Part shown: piece after piece, positions 1 through 8,567 of the stretch | Position numbering within the stretch: position 1 is the first letter of the stretch | How the letters are laid out: every line of letters starts with the position of its first letter | Source of the DNA: Crocinitomicaceae bacterium | Lineage (GTDB): Bacteria > Bacteroidota > Bacteroidia > Flavobacteriales_D > Crocinitomicaceae | Direction: 5' to 3' | Assembly: GCA_030730025.1 (NCBI GenBank) | Contig: JANQWC010000005.1 | Span: forward strand, 81,886-145,885 | Length of the DNA: 64,000 nucleotides | Notes under the pieces: generated by a model | Databases searched by the model: none | What the model was told of the DNA's origin: nothing | Seen by the model: only the letters and a program-made list of their open reading frames with translations | Position numbers and translations under genes: made by a program

Positions 1-2
1 CA

Positions 3-851
3 TTTGTGGTGGGCGAATTCGGCGAGGCAGTTGAAAAAGAATTGTTGGCAGTAGCGGCAAGTTTGGGCGCAAAAGGCAGCATCCATTACCAATTACAAGC
101 CCTCGGCACAGCCCACGCCGTATTGTGTGCAGCTGAAGTGCTAGACGGCCCAGTGGTGGTGGCTTTCGCCGACACACTTTTCAAAGCGGACTTTAAAATC
201 TCTTCCGAAGATGAAGGCATCTTATGGGTCAAGCAAATCGAAGATCCAAGTGCATTTGGTGTTGTTCAGCTCGACGCCCAAGGGCACATTATCGATTTTG
301 TCGAGAAACCACAAACTTTCGTTTCGGATTTAGCCATGATCGGCATCTATTACTTCAAAGATGGCGGGCGCCTCAAGCAAGAACTCCAATACCTCATTGA
401 CAACAACGTGGTCAAAAGCGGCGAATACCAATTGCCAGACGCCCTGCGCCGCCTCACAGAAGCGGGTGTAGCCTTTAAACCAGGCACCGTAGACGAATGG
501 CTCGATTGCGGCAACAAAGAAGTCACGGTAGAAACCAACCAACGCGTGCTCGAACACGACGCCGAGGCAGGCCGCCTTCAGCATTTATCTGCCAATTTTA
601 CAGATAGCGTCATCATTCAGCCTTGTTATATTGGTCCCAACGTGCGCATCGAAAGATCGGTTGTTGGGCCACATGTTTCTTTGGGCGAAGGCACCATTCT
701 GACCAATGTCAATATTTCAAATTGCATCGTTGGCAACCAAACCAAGTTATCAGGAGTCAACCTAAGTGGCGCCATGATCGGCTCAAATGCGCAATACAAT
801 GGCCGCTCAAAAGACCTTAGCTTAGGCGATTTCAGCACGGTCAATGAATAA
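3..851 (+). CDS. Sugar-phosphate nucleotidyltransferase with left-handed beta-helix tail, 5' truncated
   Basis: C-terminal 283 residues of a nucleotidyltransferase; the start and the N-terminal glycine-rich nucleotide loop lie left of the window. Such enzymes join a sugar 1-phosphate to an NTP to make an NDP-sugar in the cytoplasm. Visible family marks are ALGTAHAVL near the start, the FVEKP motif about 100 residues in (the E-K-P of RmlA/GalU-like enzymes) and WLDCGNKE near residue 165. The last 80 residues (IGPNVRIERSVVGP and following) are hexapeptide repeats of a left-handed beta-helix, as in bifunctional or regulatory members. The next gene overlaps its end by 8 bases, so the two are co-transcribed. 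The sugar substrate cannot be read from sequence; glucose-1-phosphate thymidylyl- or uridylyltransferase are the likeliest. Confidence 0.85.
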   Translation, partial: FVVGEFGEAVEKELLAVAASLGAKGSIHYQLQALGTAHAVLCAAEVLDGPVVVAFADTLFKADFKISSEDEGILWVKQIEDPSAFGVVQLDAQGHIIDFVEKPQTFVSDLAMIGIYYFKDGGRLKQELQYLIDNNVVKSGEYQLPDALRRLTEAGVAFKPGTVDEWLDCGNKEVTVETNQRVLEHDAEAGRLQHLSANFTDSVIIQPCYIGPNVRIERSVVGPHVSLGEGTILTNVNISNCIVGNQTKLSGVNLSGAMIGSNAQYNGRSKDLSLGDFSTVNE

Positions 852-2535
852 GATACTGTTCGCCCTCGCGCTGATCGCTTTGGCTTCTTGTAAAGTGCAA
901 GAACCCACAGCTGCATTGCAAGACCCTGCTTACATTCGGCAGTTTCACAGCGGCGTGCGCAATATGCTCAATGCACAAAACGAAGAAGCAATTCAAGCGT
1001 TCAAGGCCTGTTTGCAAAAACAACCCAAAGACGCCGCCGTGCATTACGCGCTATTTCAAATTTACCTCAAACAAGAAAAGTACCAAGAGGCCGCATTCCA
1101 TACCGAACAAGCTGCTCAACTCGATCCCAAAAACCTGCATTACAAGCGCGAGTTGGCTTTTATGTACCAGCAATTGGGTCGTTTTCAAGATGCCGCTGAA
1201 GTGTTCGAAGTATTGCTAAAAGCAGATCCAAAAAACATCGATTATTACAGCGGTGCATTGAAGAGTTACGAAGAGCTCAATAAATCGAGTAAGTCTTTTG
1301 CGCTCATTGAGCAAATGGAACAACAACTCGGTGAAAACCCGAGCACAGTGCTTGAAAAATTCCGCCTTTTGCAGCAAATGGGCAAGACCAAAGAAAGTGT
1401 TGCTTTGCTTGAATCTGCCCGACTGCGCTTCCCGACCGAAGCCAGTATCCTGGCCAATTTAGTCGATCATTATTTCAGGGCCCAAAATTATACAGCTGGT
1501 TTTGGCTTGCTCAAAGACCTCGTTGCCGCAGACCCGCAAAATGGCGTTGCGCTGCTCATGTACGGCGAAATGCTCTACCGTTCTGGCAAAGTGGATGAAG
1601 GCAAAAAATACCTACAGGCTGGCATTTTAGCGCAGGGACCAAGCCTCGATCAGAAAATGAATATTTTGATCATGTTGGTCAACGAAAAGACACAAAAAGC
1701 CATTGACCCGAAGTTGGAGCCCCTTGTGGTGTACATGACCCAAACCTATCCCAACGAGGCCAAGGCGCACTCCATTGCCGGCGATTACTATTACGTTTCT
1801 GGTCAAATCAAAGCAGCGATTGCCAGCTACCAACAAACGCTGCGCTGCGACCCCAACTTGTTTCCGGTCTGGAGTCAGGTGCTGATTTTAGCCTACGAGC
1901 AAGAAGCATGGACCACCCTCCTCAAAGACGCGTCTAGTTGTGCGGAATTATTTCCGAGTCAGCCACTTCCTTTCTTTTTCAAAGCCATGATGCTCAATAG
2001 AAGTGGTTCATATACCGAAGCCTTAGAAAACCTCACTCTTTCTAAAGGAGTATTGCTCAACGACAATGTATTGTTAGCCGAAATCGCTTTGCAAGAAGGC
2101 ATTGCCAACTTAGGTTTGCAAAAACAAGCAGCCGCATTTGCCGCATTTAAGGACGCACTGAGCGTCAGTTCCAACGACCTCGAATTGAAATACCTCCACG
2201 CGCTATCTCATTTTAAAATAGAGTTGCCAAAAACGCAGCAGCGCTTGCAAGAAATGCTTTCAAAAGATGCGGCCAACGCACCAGTCCTTTTTGAATTAGC
2301 CTATACCGCATTTCAAACGGGTGCTTACCAAATGGCACAGCAAGAAATACAGAAAATCAGCACAGACAAGCTGCAACAAACCGCCGCCTACCAAGAACTC
2401 CTCGGCGATATTTATTTTCATTTAGGGCAAGTTCAAGAAGCAAATAATTGCTGGCAGAAGGCGCTTACTTTTGGAGAGGGCAGTATTGTGCTTTCCGAGA
2501 AAATCTCTAAAAAAACGTATGTTCCAGTTCCATAA
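844..2535 (+). CDS. TPR-repeat lipoprotein
   Basis: A 563-residue protein. Its first 16 residues form a lipoprotein signal ending in LASC, with Cys16 as the predicted lipidated residue. The rest is a tetratricopeptide-repeat solenoid: several 34-residue units are clear, such as AVHYALFQIYLKQEKYQEAA near residue 65 and the following block with the A-LDP-N spacing. TPR solenoids are protein-binding scaffolds; in Bacteroidota, lipoproteins of this kind sit in the outer or inner membrane facing the periplasm. It lies between a nucleotidyltransferase and a DUF4292 lipoprotein, overlapping both (8 and 17 bases), so it belongs to one operon with an envelope theme. The partner protein is unknown. The start ATG at 844 overlaps the upstream stop region and gives a clean signal peptide. 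Confidence 0.85.
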   Translation: MNKILFALALIALASCKVQEPTAALQDPAYIRQFHSGVRNMLNAQNEEAIQAFKACLQKQPKDAAVHYALFQIYLKQEKYQEAAFHTEQAAQLDPKNLHYKRELAFMYQQLGRFQDAAEVFEVLLKADPKNIDYYSGALKSYEELNKSSKSFALIEQMEQQLGENPSTVLEKFRLLQQMGKTKESVALLESARLRFPTEASILANLVDHYFRAQNYTAGFGLLKDLVAADPQNGVALLMYGEMLYRSGKVDEGKKYLQAGILAQGPSLDQKMNILIMLVNEKTQKAIDPKLEPLVVYMTQTYPNEAKAHSIAGDYYYVSGQIKAAIASYQQTLRCDPNLFPVWSQVLILAYEQEAWTTLLKDASSCAELFPSQPLPFFFKAMMLNRSGSYTEALENLTLSKGVLLNDNVLLAEIALQEGIANLGLQKQAAAFAAFKDALSVSSNDLELKYLHALSHFKIELPKTQQRLQEMLSKDAANAPVLFELAYTAFQTGAYQMAQQEIQKISTDKLQQTAAYQELLGDIYFHLGQVQEANNCWQKALTFGEGSIVLSEKISKKTYVPVP

Positions 2536-3352
2536 GTTATTTTTCAGCTGCTTTTTGTTTGTAGGTCTTTCGGCTTGTAAAACACAAGCGCTTGTTGCCG
2601 AACAAAGCGACCTTGAAAAACTCCCTAAGCTCAAGGATAAAGAGTTGATAGACCGCATCGATAGCCTTTCGCACATCGAGCCAAAGACCTTTTACAGCAA
2701 GCTTGCACTGTCTTATCAAGATTTAAGTAAACCTGCAGACGAAAGCGAAATCTCTGTCAAAACGTCCATCAAAATTGTGAGTGACAGCGCCGTTTCGGCC
2801 ATCATTACTTATGCCCGCATTCCGGTAGTGACTGCACTTGTAACCCAAGACACCCTCAGCGTTGTCAACAAACGAGACCGCTGCTATACAGTTGCTTCGT
2901 TGGATTACTTGAAAGAGTTATTCGGCGTTGATTTTTCTTATGAAAACATTGAAGAGATCATATACGGCAAACCTTTAGATTATCAAATCACGCAAAAATA
3001 TTTTGTCGACAACGACCCTTTTCAGTATAGTATCTCGACCCATAAAAAGCACGACCGCAAGAGGCCAGACCGCAAACAACGCGACGACCTCATGATTCAA
3101 TACCACCTCACTAACGACGCCAAGGGCCTCAAACAAACCCGAATTTGGAGTCTCGAAGATGCTACGGAGGTGAGTGTTGTCTATTTAGAAAGACAGCAAC
3201 TCAATGGCTTTGATTTGCCTTTGAAAGTTGAAATCAATATCCGCACACCTAAAAAAACGCTGTTGCTCACTTTGCTCTACGAGCGTGTCGAGGTCAACGA
3301 ACCACAAGAATTAATCATCGTCATACCAGAAAGCTATGAAAAATGTGATTAG
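2519..3352 (+). CDS. DUF4292 family lipoprotein
   Basis: A 277-residue predicted lipoprotein. The ATG at 2519 is preferred over an in-frame start at 2471 because only it gives a proper lipoprotein signal (MFQFHKLFFSCFLFVGLSAC, lipobox LSAC). The mature part carries the lipoprotein-carrier-like pattern of DUF4292, a Bacteroidota family distantly like LolA/LolB beta-sheet proteins, with charged strands and the segment YFVDNDPFQYSIS in the middle. It overlaps the TPR gene by 17 bases and the LytM gene by 17 bases, an arrangement that recurs in Bacteroidota as far as I recall. A role in lipoprotein or outer-membrane biogenesis is inference only. Confidence 0.75.
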   Translation: MFQFHKLFFSCFLFVGLSACKTQALVAEQSDLEKLPKLKDKELIDRIDSLSHIEPKTFYSKLALSYQDLSKPADESEISVKTSIKIVSDSAVSAIITYARIPVVTALVTQDTLSVVNKRDRCYTVASLDYLKELFGVDFSYENIEEIIYGKPLDYQITQKYFVDNDPFQYSISTHKKHDRKRPDRKQRDDLMIQYHLTNDAKGLKQTRIWSLEDATEVSVVYLERQQLNGFDLPLKVEINIRTPKKTLLLTLLYERVEVNEPQELIIVIPESYEKCD

Positions 3353-4646
3353 CATCGTCTTGCTCTTGTGTATGGCTCCTATGGCCTACGCTCAGCAAGA
3401 CCAAAACCAGCTCAAGCGCGAACAGCAAAAATTAGAGAAGCGCATCTCTAATACCAAAAAGCTGTTGAATAAAGTGAAGAACAACAGCCAGGCTTCGCTC
3501 AATGAAATCCGTTTGATCGAAAACCAAATCAAGAGCCGCGAAGCGTTGGTCAACCTTTTTGACAACCAGGTGCGCAGCGCCGAAATGAAAATCGTTCAAA
3601 AAAAGATGGAGATCAAGCGTTTGCGCGCCAAACTCACCCAACTCAAGCAACAATACCGCAAAATTTTCTTGTATGCCTACAAGCACCGCGGCAACTACAA
3701 CAAACTCATGTATTTATTGGCCTCCGCAGACTACAACGAAGCACTCAGACGCAACCGCTACCTCAAAAAAGTGGCCGCTGTTCAGCAAAAACAAGCAGCG
3801 CTCATCAAGCAACACCAACAACTCATTTTCAAGGAAATCAATCAAATTGACTCCGAAAAGCTCATCAAGCAACAGGCCTTAGAAGAGAAAAAACAAGAGC
3901 GCCAACTCATTGAAAATGACAAGTCCAAAAAGGAAAAGTCTTATCAAAAGTTCAAGAAAGAGGAACAAGCGCTCATTGCCCAACTCAAAGAAGACGAGCG
4001 CAAGAAAATTCAGCTCAAAAAACAAATTGACGCCGCCATTAGAGCAGATATCGCCAAAGAACAAGCCCGCGAAGCAGCACGTCAGGCAGAGTTAGCCAAA
4101 AAGGCCACAAAAGCCCCGACTAACACACAAGGATCTAGCACTACCACGGCAAGTCCGAAAGCAACAACGCCTCCTGCGGCGCCAAAAGTTGTAGCCACAC
4201 CAATTTCTATCGAGGGCGCTGCAATTGGCAAAAGTTTTGAAGCCAACCGAGGCCGTTTGCCTTGGCCTGTAGACAACGGCAGCGTGACCGAACGATTTGG
4301 CCGCAATTACCATCCAACCCTAAGCGGCGTGGAGTGGAACAACAACGGAATCGATATTACGTGCAACAGAGGGTCAAAAGTGCGCGCGGTATTTGAAGGC
4401 GAGGTCACGACAGTCTTTTCTGTGGCAGGTGCAGGCAAGGTGGTGATCATCAAGCACGGAGCGTACCGTACTGTTTATGGCAACTTATCTGAAACGTTTG
4501 TGGGTGTGGGGGCTAAGGTTTCCACCAAACAAGCAATCGGCACGCTACTCAATGACAGCGGCGTGTCTGTGTGTCACTTTGAAGTTCATCAGGTAGTTGG
4601 CGCAAGCCCAGTGACACTCAATCCGTCGCTTTGGATTGGTCGTTAG
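3336..4646 (+). CDS. EnvC-like murein hydrolase activator (degenerate M23/LytM)
   Basis: A 436-residue secreted protein: signal peptide MKNVISIVLLLCMAPMAYAQ, a long charged coiled coil (about residues 22-245), an Ala/Thr/Pro linker (about 245-290) and a C-terminal LytM (peptidase M23) domain. Active M23 enzymes bind zinc through HxxxD and HxH. Here the first His is replaced (WNNNGIDI) and the usual AHL is GNL (VYGNLS); only CHFEVH keeps its His. Zinc binding and peptidase activity are therefore unlikely, and the coiled coil plus degenerate LytM matches EnvC-type proteins, which activate cell-wall amidases at the division site. Its 3' end overlaps the convergent O-antigen ligase gene by 29 bases. 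Confidence 0.85.
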   Translation: MKNVISIVLLLCMAPMAYAQQDQNQLKREQQKLEKRISNTKKLLNKVKNNSQASLNEIRLIENQIKSREALVNLFDNQVRSAEMKIVQKKMEIKRLRAKLTQLKQQYRKIFLYAYKHRGNYNKLMYLLASADYNEALRRNRYLKKVAAVQQKQAALIKQHQQLIFKEINQIDSEKLIKQQALEEKKQERQLIENDKSKKEKSYQKFKKEEQALIAQLKEDERKKIQLKKQIDAAIRADIAKEQAREAARQAELAKKATKAPTNTQGSSTTTASPKATTPPAAPKVVATPISIEGAAIGKSFEANRGRLPWPVDNGSVTERFGRNYHPTLSGVEWNNNGIDITCNRGSKVRAVFEGEVTTVFSVAGAGKVVIIKHGAYRTVYGNLSETFVGVGAKVSTKQAIGTLLNDSGVSVCHFEVHQVVGASPVTLNPSLWIGR

Positions 4647-5988
4647 TACTCAGTTCGCGTTCGTAAACCAACCACATCGCGCAAATTCCCCAGATAGGTA
4701 CTGCGGCCTTGTCGGTGTCCATGTAGTTATTTAAAAAGGCATGGATAAAATATGTGGTGAGCGCCATTATGGTACTTAATACAATAATTCTATCCTCTTT
4801 GTTGGCTTTGGGCAAGCGATGATAGAGCGTAATTCCAGTATAAAATATCGCAAAGATGAGTGCAATTAAACTCAGCATGCCAATGAGGCCAGTTTCTGCG
4901 AGTGCACCCAAGTATTCGCTGTGTGCGTTGCCCATGTCGCCGAAATTAGTGGAGATGATTGTGAGGTTTTCTGGTCGCTGAAAAGGTGCGTACTCAAAAG
5001 CATAGGTACCGGGGCCATAACCCATAATAGGCCGCTGCTTGAACATTTCAATTGCGCAACTCCAACGGTTGATGCGCTCCAAATTGGAGGCGTCTGTAGA
5101 AATATTCGCTGCACTTTGCAGGCGCTCGTCAAAAGCTTCTGTGGTATGCTCGTACTTATTGCGTTCGAGTTCCATCTGAATGCGGTCCCATTGGATCAAA
5201 ACCACCACCACGCCAATGCTTGCCAAAACAGCAATGGATTTCCAAGAAACTTTGTAATACAGCACAACTGCTACGCCAATGCTTCCTACCACACTCAGCC
5301 AAGCTGCACGCGTATACGAGAGCACCAAGCCCACCAAAATGATCGCGATGAGCGTGAGAAGGGTCATTTGCACCAACGGATTGTGTTTCTTGTAAAGGTA
5401 AAGCCCAACAGTCAGTGGCAGCACAAGTGCTACAATGGCGCCGTAAATGGTGTGGTCTTTGAAAAATGGCGACATCACCCAATGCCCTTCTTTTTCGCCA
5501 AATCCATAAAAGGAATGATGGATCAGGGTATAAATAATGACCAGTACGGTGGCAACAATAAAAAGCCACAAGAACGCAATGCGGTTACTGCGTTTTTGAA
5601 AAAAGTAAGTTCCAAAGAATAAAATTGGGATGATAAACCAGAGTCTTGCGAGGATAAACTTTAATGAGACAATGGGGTGGCTACTGGTAATGGTCGACAA
5701 TAAAAGCCAAAGTAAATAGATGATGATGGTCCAGATCAGCGGACTGCGCCAAACCTGAACGGGCAGGAATCCTTTTTTGAGTTGAAAAGCACTCAATAAA
5801 ATCATCAAGCCAAACAACAAGGGTTCGGTCGGTAGAAACAAACCAAAACTACTGGTGTATTCTTCGATATTCACGGAGAGCGGCGTTAGAAAGGCCAGGC
5901 TCAAAAAGAGTTTCTCGGTTTGAAAAATAGCAAAATAGATGGCCAGAAGGCCAACGGGAATCAGAGAATAAACTGTAGGGTCGTTCAT
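4618..5988 (-). CDS. O-antigen ligase / Wzy-type polymerase family membrane protein
   Basis: A 456-residue polytopic membrane protein with about ten to twelve hydrophobic segments and a large periplasmic loop (about residues 265-345) bearing RINRWSCAIEMFKQRPIMGY and HSEYLGALAETG. These are the hallmarks of the Wzy_C family (O-antigen ligase WaaL and polymerase Wzy). It would polymerise lipid-linked repeat units or transfer a polymer to its acceptor at the periplasmic face of the inner membrane. It lies 7 bases after the Wzz-like gene, so the two form a unit. Ligase versus polymerase cannot be decided from sequence; pairing with Wzz favours a polymer-length role. Its tail overlaps the LytM gene on the other strand. 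Confidence 0.85.
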   Translation of the reverse strand: MNDPTVYSLIPVGLLAIYFAIFQTEKLFLSLAFLTPLSVNIEEYTSSFGLFLPTEPLLFGLMILLSAFQLKKGFLPVQVWRSPLIWTIIIYLLWLLLSTITSSHPIVSLKFILARLWFIIPILFFGTYFFQKRSNRIAFLWLFIVATVLVIIYTLIHHSFYGFGEKEGHWVMSPFFKDHTIYGAIVALVLPLTVGLYLYKKHNPLVQMTLLTLIAIILVGLVLSYTRAAWLSVVGSIGVAVVLYYKVSWKSIAVLASIGVVVVLIQWDRIQMELERNKYEHTTEAFDERLQSAANISTDASNLERINRWSCAIEMFKQRPIMGYGPGTYAFEYAPFQRPENLTIISTNFGDMGNAHSEYLGALAETGLIGMLSLIALIFAIFYTGITLYHRLPKANKEDRIIVLSTIMALTTYFIHAFLNNYMDTDKAAVPIWGICAMWLVYERELSTNDQSKATD

Positions 5989-5995
5989 TTGAACT

Positions 5996-6988
5996 TTATG
6001 CAGCGGTCTGTTGGAGTTCTTTGATGCGTTGACGGATCAATAAAAAGAACATGCCGAAAAGAAAACCACCTATAGTTGACACGAGCACGATGATCATGCG
6101 CTTGGGTTTTTCTTTGCGGTCGGCAACCACGGCTCTTTCTACCACAAATTTGTGATTGAATTTAGCGTTGGCATCAGACTCAGCTTGTTCGTAGGATACC
6201 TTAAAGTCTTCGATCTTCACAATTTTTTCGTTGCGCTGGTATTCTAGCCCGTCGTAAACTGAACCGTATTTGCTATTGGCTTCAATTTTCTTGCGGAGCT
6301 CTTCTTTTTCTTGTGGATTTTTAGCGTCAACTAAGGCTTGATAAAGCGTGGCGCGTGTATCGTTGGGCAAAACGCCTAATTCGGCGAGATCTTCTAAGCG
6401 CAGTAAGATTGAGTCGCGCTCTTTTTCCATTTGCTGTTTTTTGCGCAAATTGATTTGGAACGCAGGAATGGTGCGCTCGCGGATCATTTCGTTCTTGATG
6501 GTATCGATGAGGTCTACGATGTCATTGGCCATGGCAGCCGCTTGCTTAGGGTTTTCGTCGAGCACATCGATCTGAATGGAGCCGTAGCGCGTGCGGCTAA
6601 AGGTAAAATGCTCGTTGTAGGCCTTGTTGAGTTTGTAAAATTTATTGGGGTCTGTTTTTGAAATCTCGTAGTCTTTCATGAGGTCGTACTTCTGGACAAT
6701 ACGGTCTCTGATGCGCGATGTCGATAAAATTTGAACCAATTGCTCGGCTTGTTCTTCTTCTCCGAAATCCATAGCTGCTGCTTTTACGTTGCGTTGCTCA
6801 GAGAAAGAAACGTTGCTCGATGCTGCAGCAAAGACAATTGCAGTAGACAAATAGAGTGGGGTAATGATAAAAGCGACGATAACAGAAAGGACCGCGGCTA
6901 CACCTGTAAAGAGGAGCAATGATTTGCGTTGGTTCCAGAGAAAAATTAATAATGCGTTGCGTTGGTCTGAGAGGTTATTGTTTTCCAT
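5996..6988 (-). CDS. Wzz-like polysaccharide chain-length determinant
   Basis: A 330-residue protein with two membrane spans, one near residues 25-48 and one near 305-325, around a long helical, coiled-coil-rich periplasmic region. This is the Wzz/FepE polysaccharide co-polymerase plan without a kinase domain. It would set the length of the exported polysaccharide together with the adjacent Wzy-like protein. I chose the ATG at 6988 because the in-frame TTG at 7006 would lie at or before the transcription start predicted from the TAGCTTTG element at 7015-7022. The flippase gene lies upstream on the same strand. Confidence 0.8.
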   Translation of the reverse strand: MENNNLSDQRNALLIFLWNQRKSLLLFTGVAAVLSVIVAFIITPLYLSTAIVFAAASSNVSFSEQRNVKAAAMDFGEEEQAEQLVQILSTSRIRDRIVQKYDLMKDYEISKTDPNKFYKLNKAYNEHFTFSRTRYGSIQIDVLDENPKQAAAMANDIVDLIDTIKNEMIRERTIPAFQINLRKKQQMEKERDSILLRLEDLAELGVLPNDTRATLYQALVDAKNPQEKEELRKKIEANSKYGSVYDGLEYQRNEKIVKIEDFKVSYEQAESDANAKFNHKFVVERAVVADRKEKPKRMIIVLVSTIGGFLFGMFFLLIRQRIKELQQTAA

Positions 6989-7014
6989 AGTGCTTACTTG
7001 CGGCAATTTTTTTT

Positions 7015-7022
7015 CAAAGCTA
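7015..7022 (-). promoter_or_regulatory. -7 promoter element of the wzz-like gene
   Basis: Minus strand reads TAGCTTTG, a full match to the Bacteroidota -7 consensus TAnnTTTG, 26 bases before the ATG at 6988. No clear -33 TTTG lies 19 bases upstream. It would drive the Wzz-like and ligase genes separately from the flippase. Confidence 0.5.
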
Positions 7023-7047
7023 TGACATTAACTCCAAAAATCCATAT

Positions 7048-8526
7048 TTATTGCGTTTTACTGCGGGTTTGAACAAGCGAAATCAGCTCCTTGACATCTA
7101 TGAATTTAAAAGCTAAAAGCAAGAACATCGTTACTAAAATATCAATTAACAAGATCCAGTCACCGTATATATAACCGATGGGAGTCCGATCAACAACAAC
7201 AAACCAAAACAACAAACCAAAAACGAGCAAGGGAAATCTATAAAAATGACGCGCTACAAGCGGCAAATTAAACAAGCGTTTACAGTAAATGGCTTGTGCC
7301 AAGGCAACAAGAATTTGAGTGAGCGCCGCTACCCCTGCAGCCATTACTGCTCCGTTATTGAGCACCTTAGGGATTAAAATCAAATTCAAACTGATATTGA
7401 CCAACAAACCAACAAATGAAATCGTATTCAATACCTTTAAGGAACCATTAGCTGTGAGCAAAGATCCATAAATAAGGTTTGAGGCCATTCCAAAAAAGGC
7501 GATGCTCAATAAAAACAATATGCTATTGCTTTCAACTGAAGTGTTGTCATAAATTTGATCAATCAAAAGACCACCACGGAAAAGGCTAAAAACAATAAAA
7601 GCTAAACTCGACCCAAGAAGTAGTTTACTGGCTTGGCTTACCAAAGCGGCAATTGCCGATGGATTTTCTTTGAGCATTTTGGCAAACATCGGAAAGAGGA
7701 GTCCGGCAAAAACCATCGCAAACATATAAAGCGCATCAATTAAGCGATAGGCTTGCGCATAATATGCTGCTTCTTGTGTGCCGTTATCTACAGAAAAGTG
7801 CAGGAGTAAAAGTGCATCAATACGCGTATAAAGCGTCATCAGTACGATGAGTAACGCAAATGGAATAGATTTTTTAACGATAGGAAAAAAGGTATTAAGG
7901 CGAGGAATTTCCAACTGGGGTTTAATCAGGTAAAACGCTAAACAACCGGCAACTAGAAAACTTAGCGCGTAACAGCCAAATTGATAAATACTATAAGATT
8001 CGATATCGATCAGCTTGAAACCATCGGGATAAAAATAAATAATGTAGCCCACAGATAAGATGAGCAAAAGCCGATCGAGGATACTCAAAAAAGCATCTAG
8101 GCGAAAGTATTGTAGTCCGGCAAAATAACTCCGAAAAAAGGAGATGTTGGCAATTAAAAATTGATTGAGGCCAAGCAAGAGAATCAGCCTATATTCCATC
8201 CAAGAGAGTGCAACAAAAACTTTGAGAAGGCCTATGCCTGCAAGATAAACAAGCAGCAATAGAAAGCGCAGTCCTAAGATAGTTGAAAACAACTTTTTGG
8301 CTTCTGGCAAGTTTTGAGCGCTGAGTCTTGTGCTGTAGTTATTCACACCTAAATCAAATACAATTGAAATGATCAGGCTAAAATTGAAAAAAGCGAAATA
8401 GATGCCGTATTGCTGCCCTACGATATTTTGCACAGTGGCATCTATCAGGAAGATAGCTATCGGCTTCACCAGGAGGTTGAGTCCTAGTGAGAAGAAAAGA
8501 TTGGAATAAAAACTACGTTCCTTCAT
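7048..8526 (-). CDS. Polysaccharide flippase (Wzx/MATE-like oligosaccharide transporter)
   Basis: A 492-residue integral membrane protein with about 12-14 hydrophobic helices along its whole length. It looks like the Polysacc_synt / MVF family: an N-terminal segment with SLGLNLLVKPIAIFLIDATV and a repeated six-helix architecture. Members flip undecaprenyl-linked oligosaccharide units across the inner membrane. Position just upstream of a Wzz-like and a Wzy-like gene fits a Wzx/Wzy-dependent pathway, although no glycosyltransferase genes are adjacent. The ATG at 8526 is preceded by a TATCTTTG promoter element. The region is visibly more AT-rich than the flanking housekeeping genes, common for polysaccharide genes. 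Confidence 0.8.
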   Translation of the reverse strand: MKERSFYSNLFFSLGLNLLVKPIAIFLIDATVQNIVGQQYGIYFAFFNFSLIISIVFDLGVNNYSTRLSAQNLPEAKKLFSTILGLRFLLLLVYLAGIGLLKVFVALSWMEYRLILLLGLNQFLIANISFFRSYFAGLQYFRLDAFLSILDRLLLILSVGYIIYFYPDGFKLIDIESYSIYQFGCYALSFLVAGCLAFYLIKPQLEIPRLNTFFPIVKKSIPFALLIVLMTLYTRIDALLLLHFSVDNGTQEAAYYAQAYRLIDALYMFAMVFAGLLFPMFAKMLKENPSAIAALVSQASKLLLGSSLAFIVFSLFRGGLLIDQIYDNTSVESNSILFLLSIAFFGMASNLIYGSLLTANGSLKVLNTISFVGLLVNISLNLILIPKVLNNGAVMAAGVAALTQILVALAQAIYCKRLFNLPLVARHFYRFPLLVFGLLFWFVVVDRTPIGYIYGDWILLIDILVTMFLLLAFKFIDVKELISLVQTRSKTQ

Positions 8527-8545
8527 GTACCTGAGTGGTCAGGTC

Positions 8546-8553
8546 CAAAGATA
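8546..8553 (-). promoter_or_regulatory. -7 promoter element of the flippase gene
   Basis: Minus strand reads TATCTTTG, a perfect TAnnTTTG, 19 bases before the ATG at 8526 and in the gap after the T9SS protein gene. It makes the flippase independent of the adhesin operon. Confidence 0.5.
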
Positions 8554-8567
8554 GGATTTTCTCTAAA

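Noticed and set aside
4921..5622. Long open frame on the plus strand opposite the O-antigen ligase gene
   Set aside because: It lies wholly antisense to a clear membrane protein gene, has no family features and reflects codon bias of the other strand.
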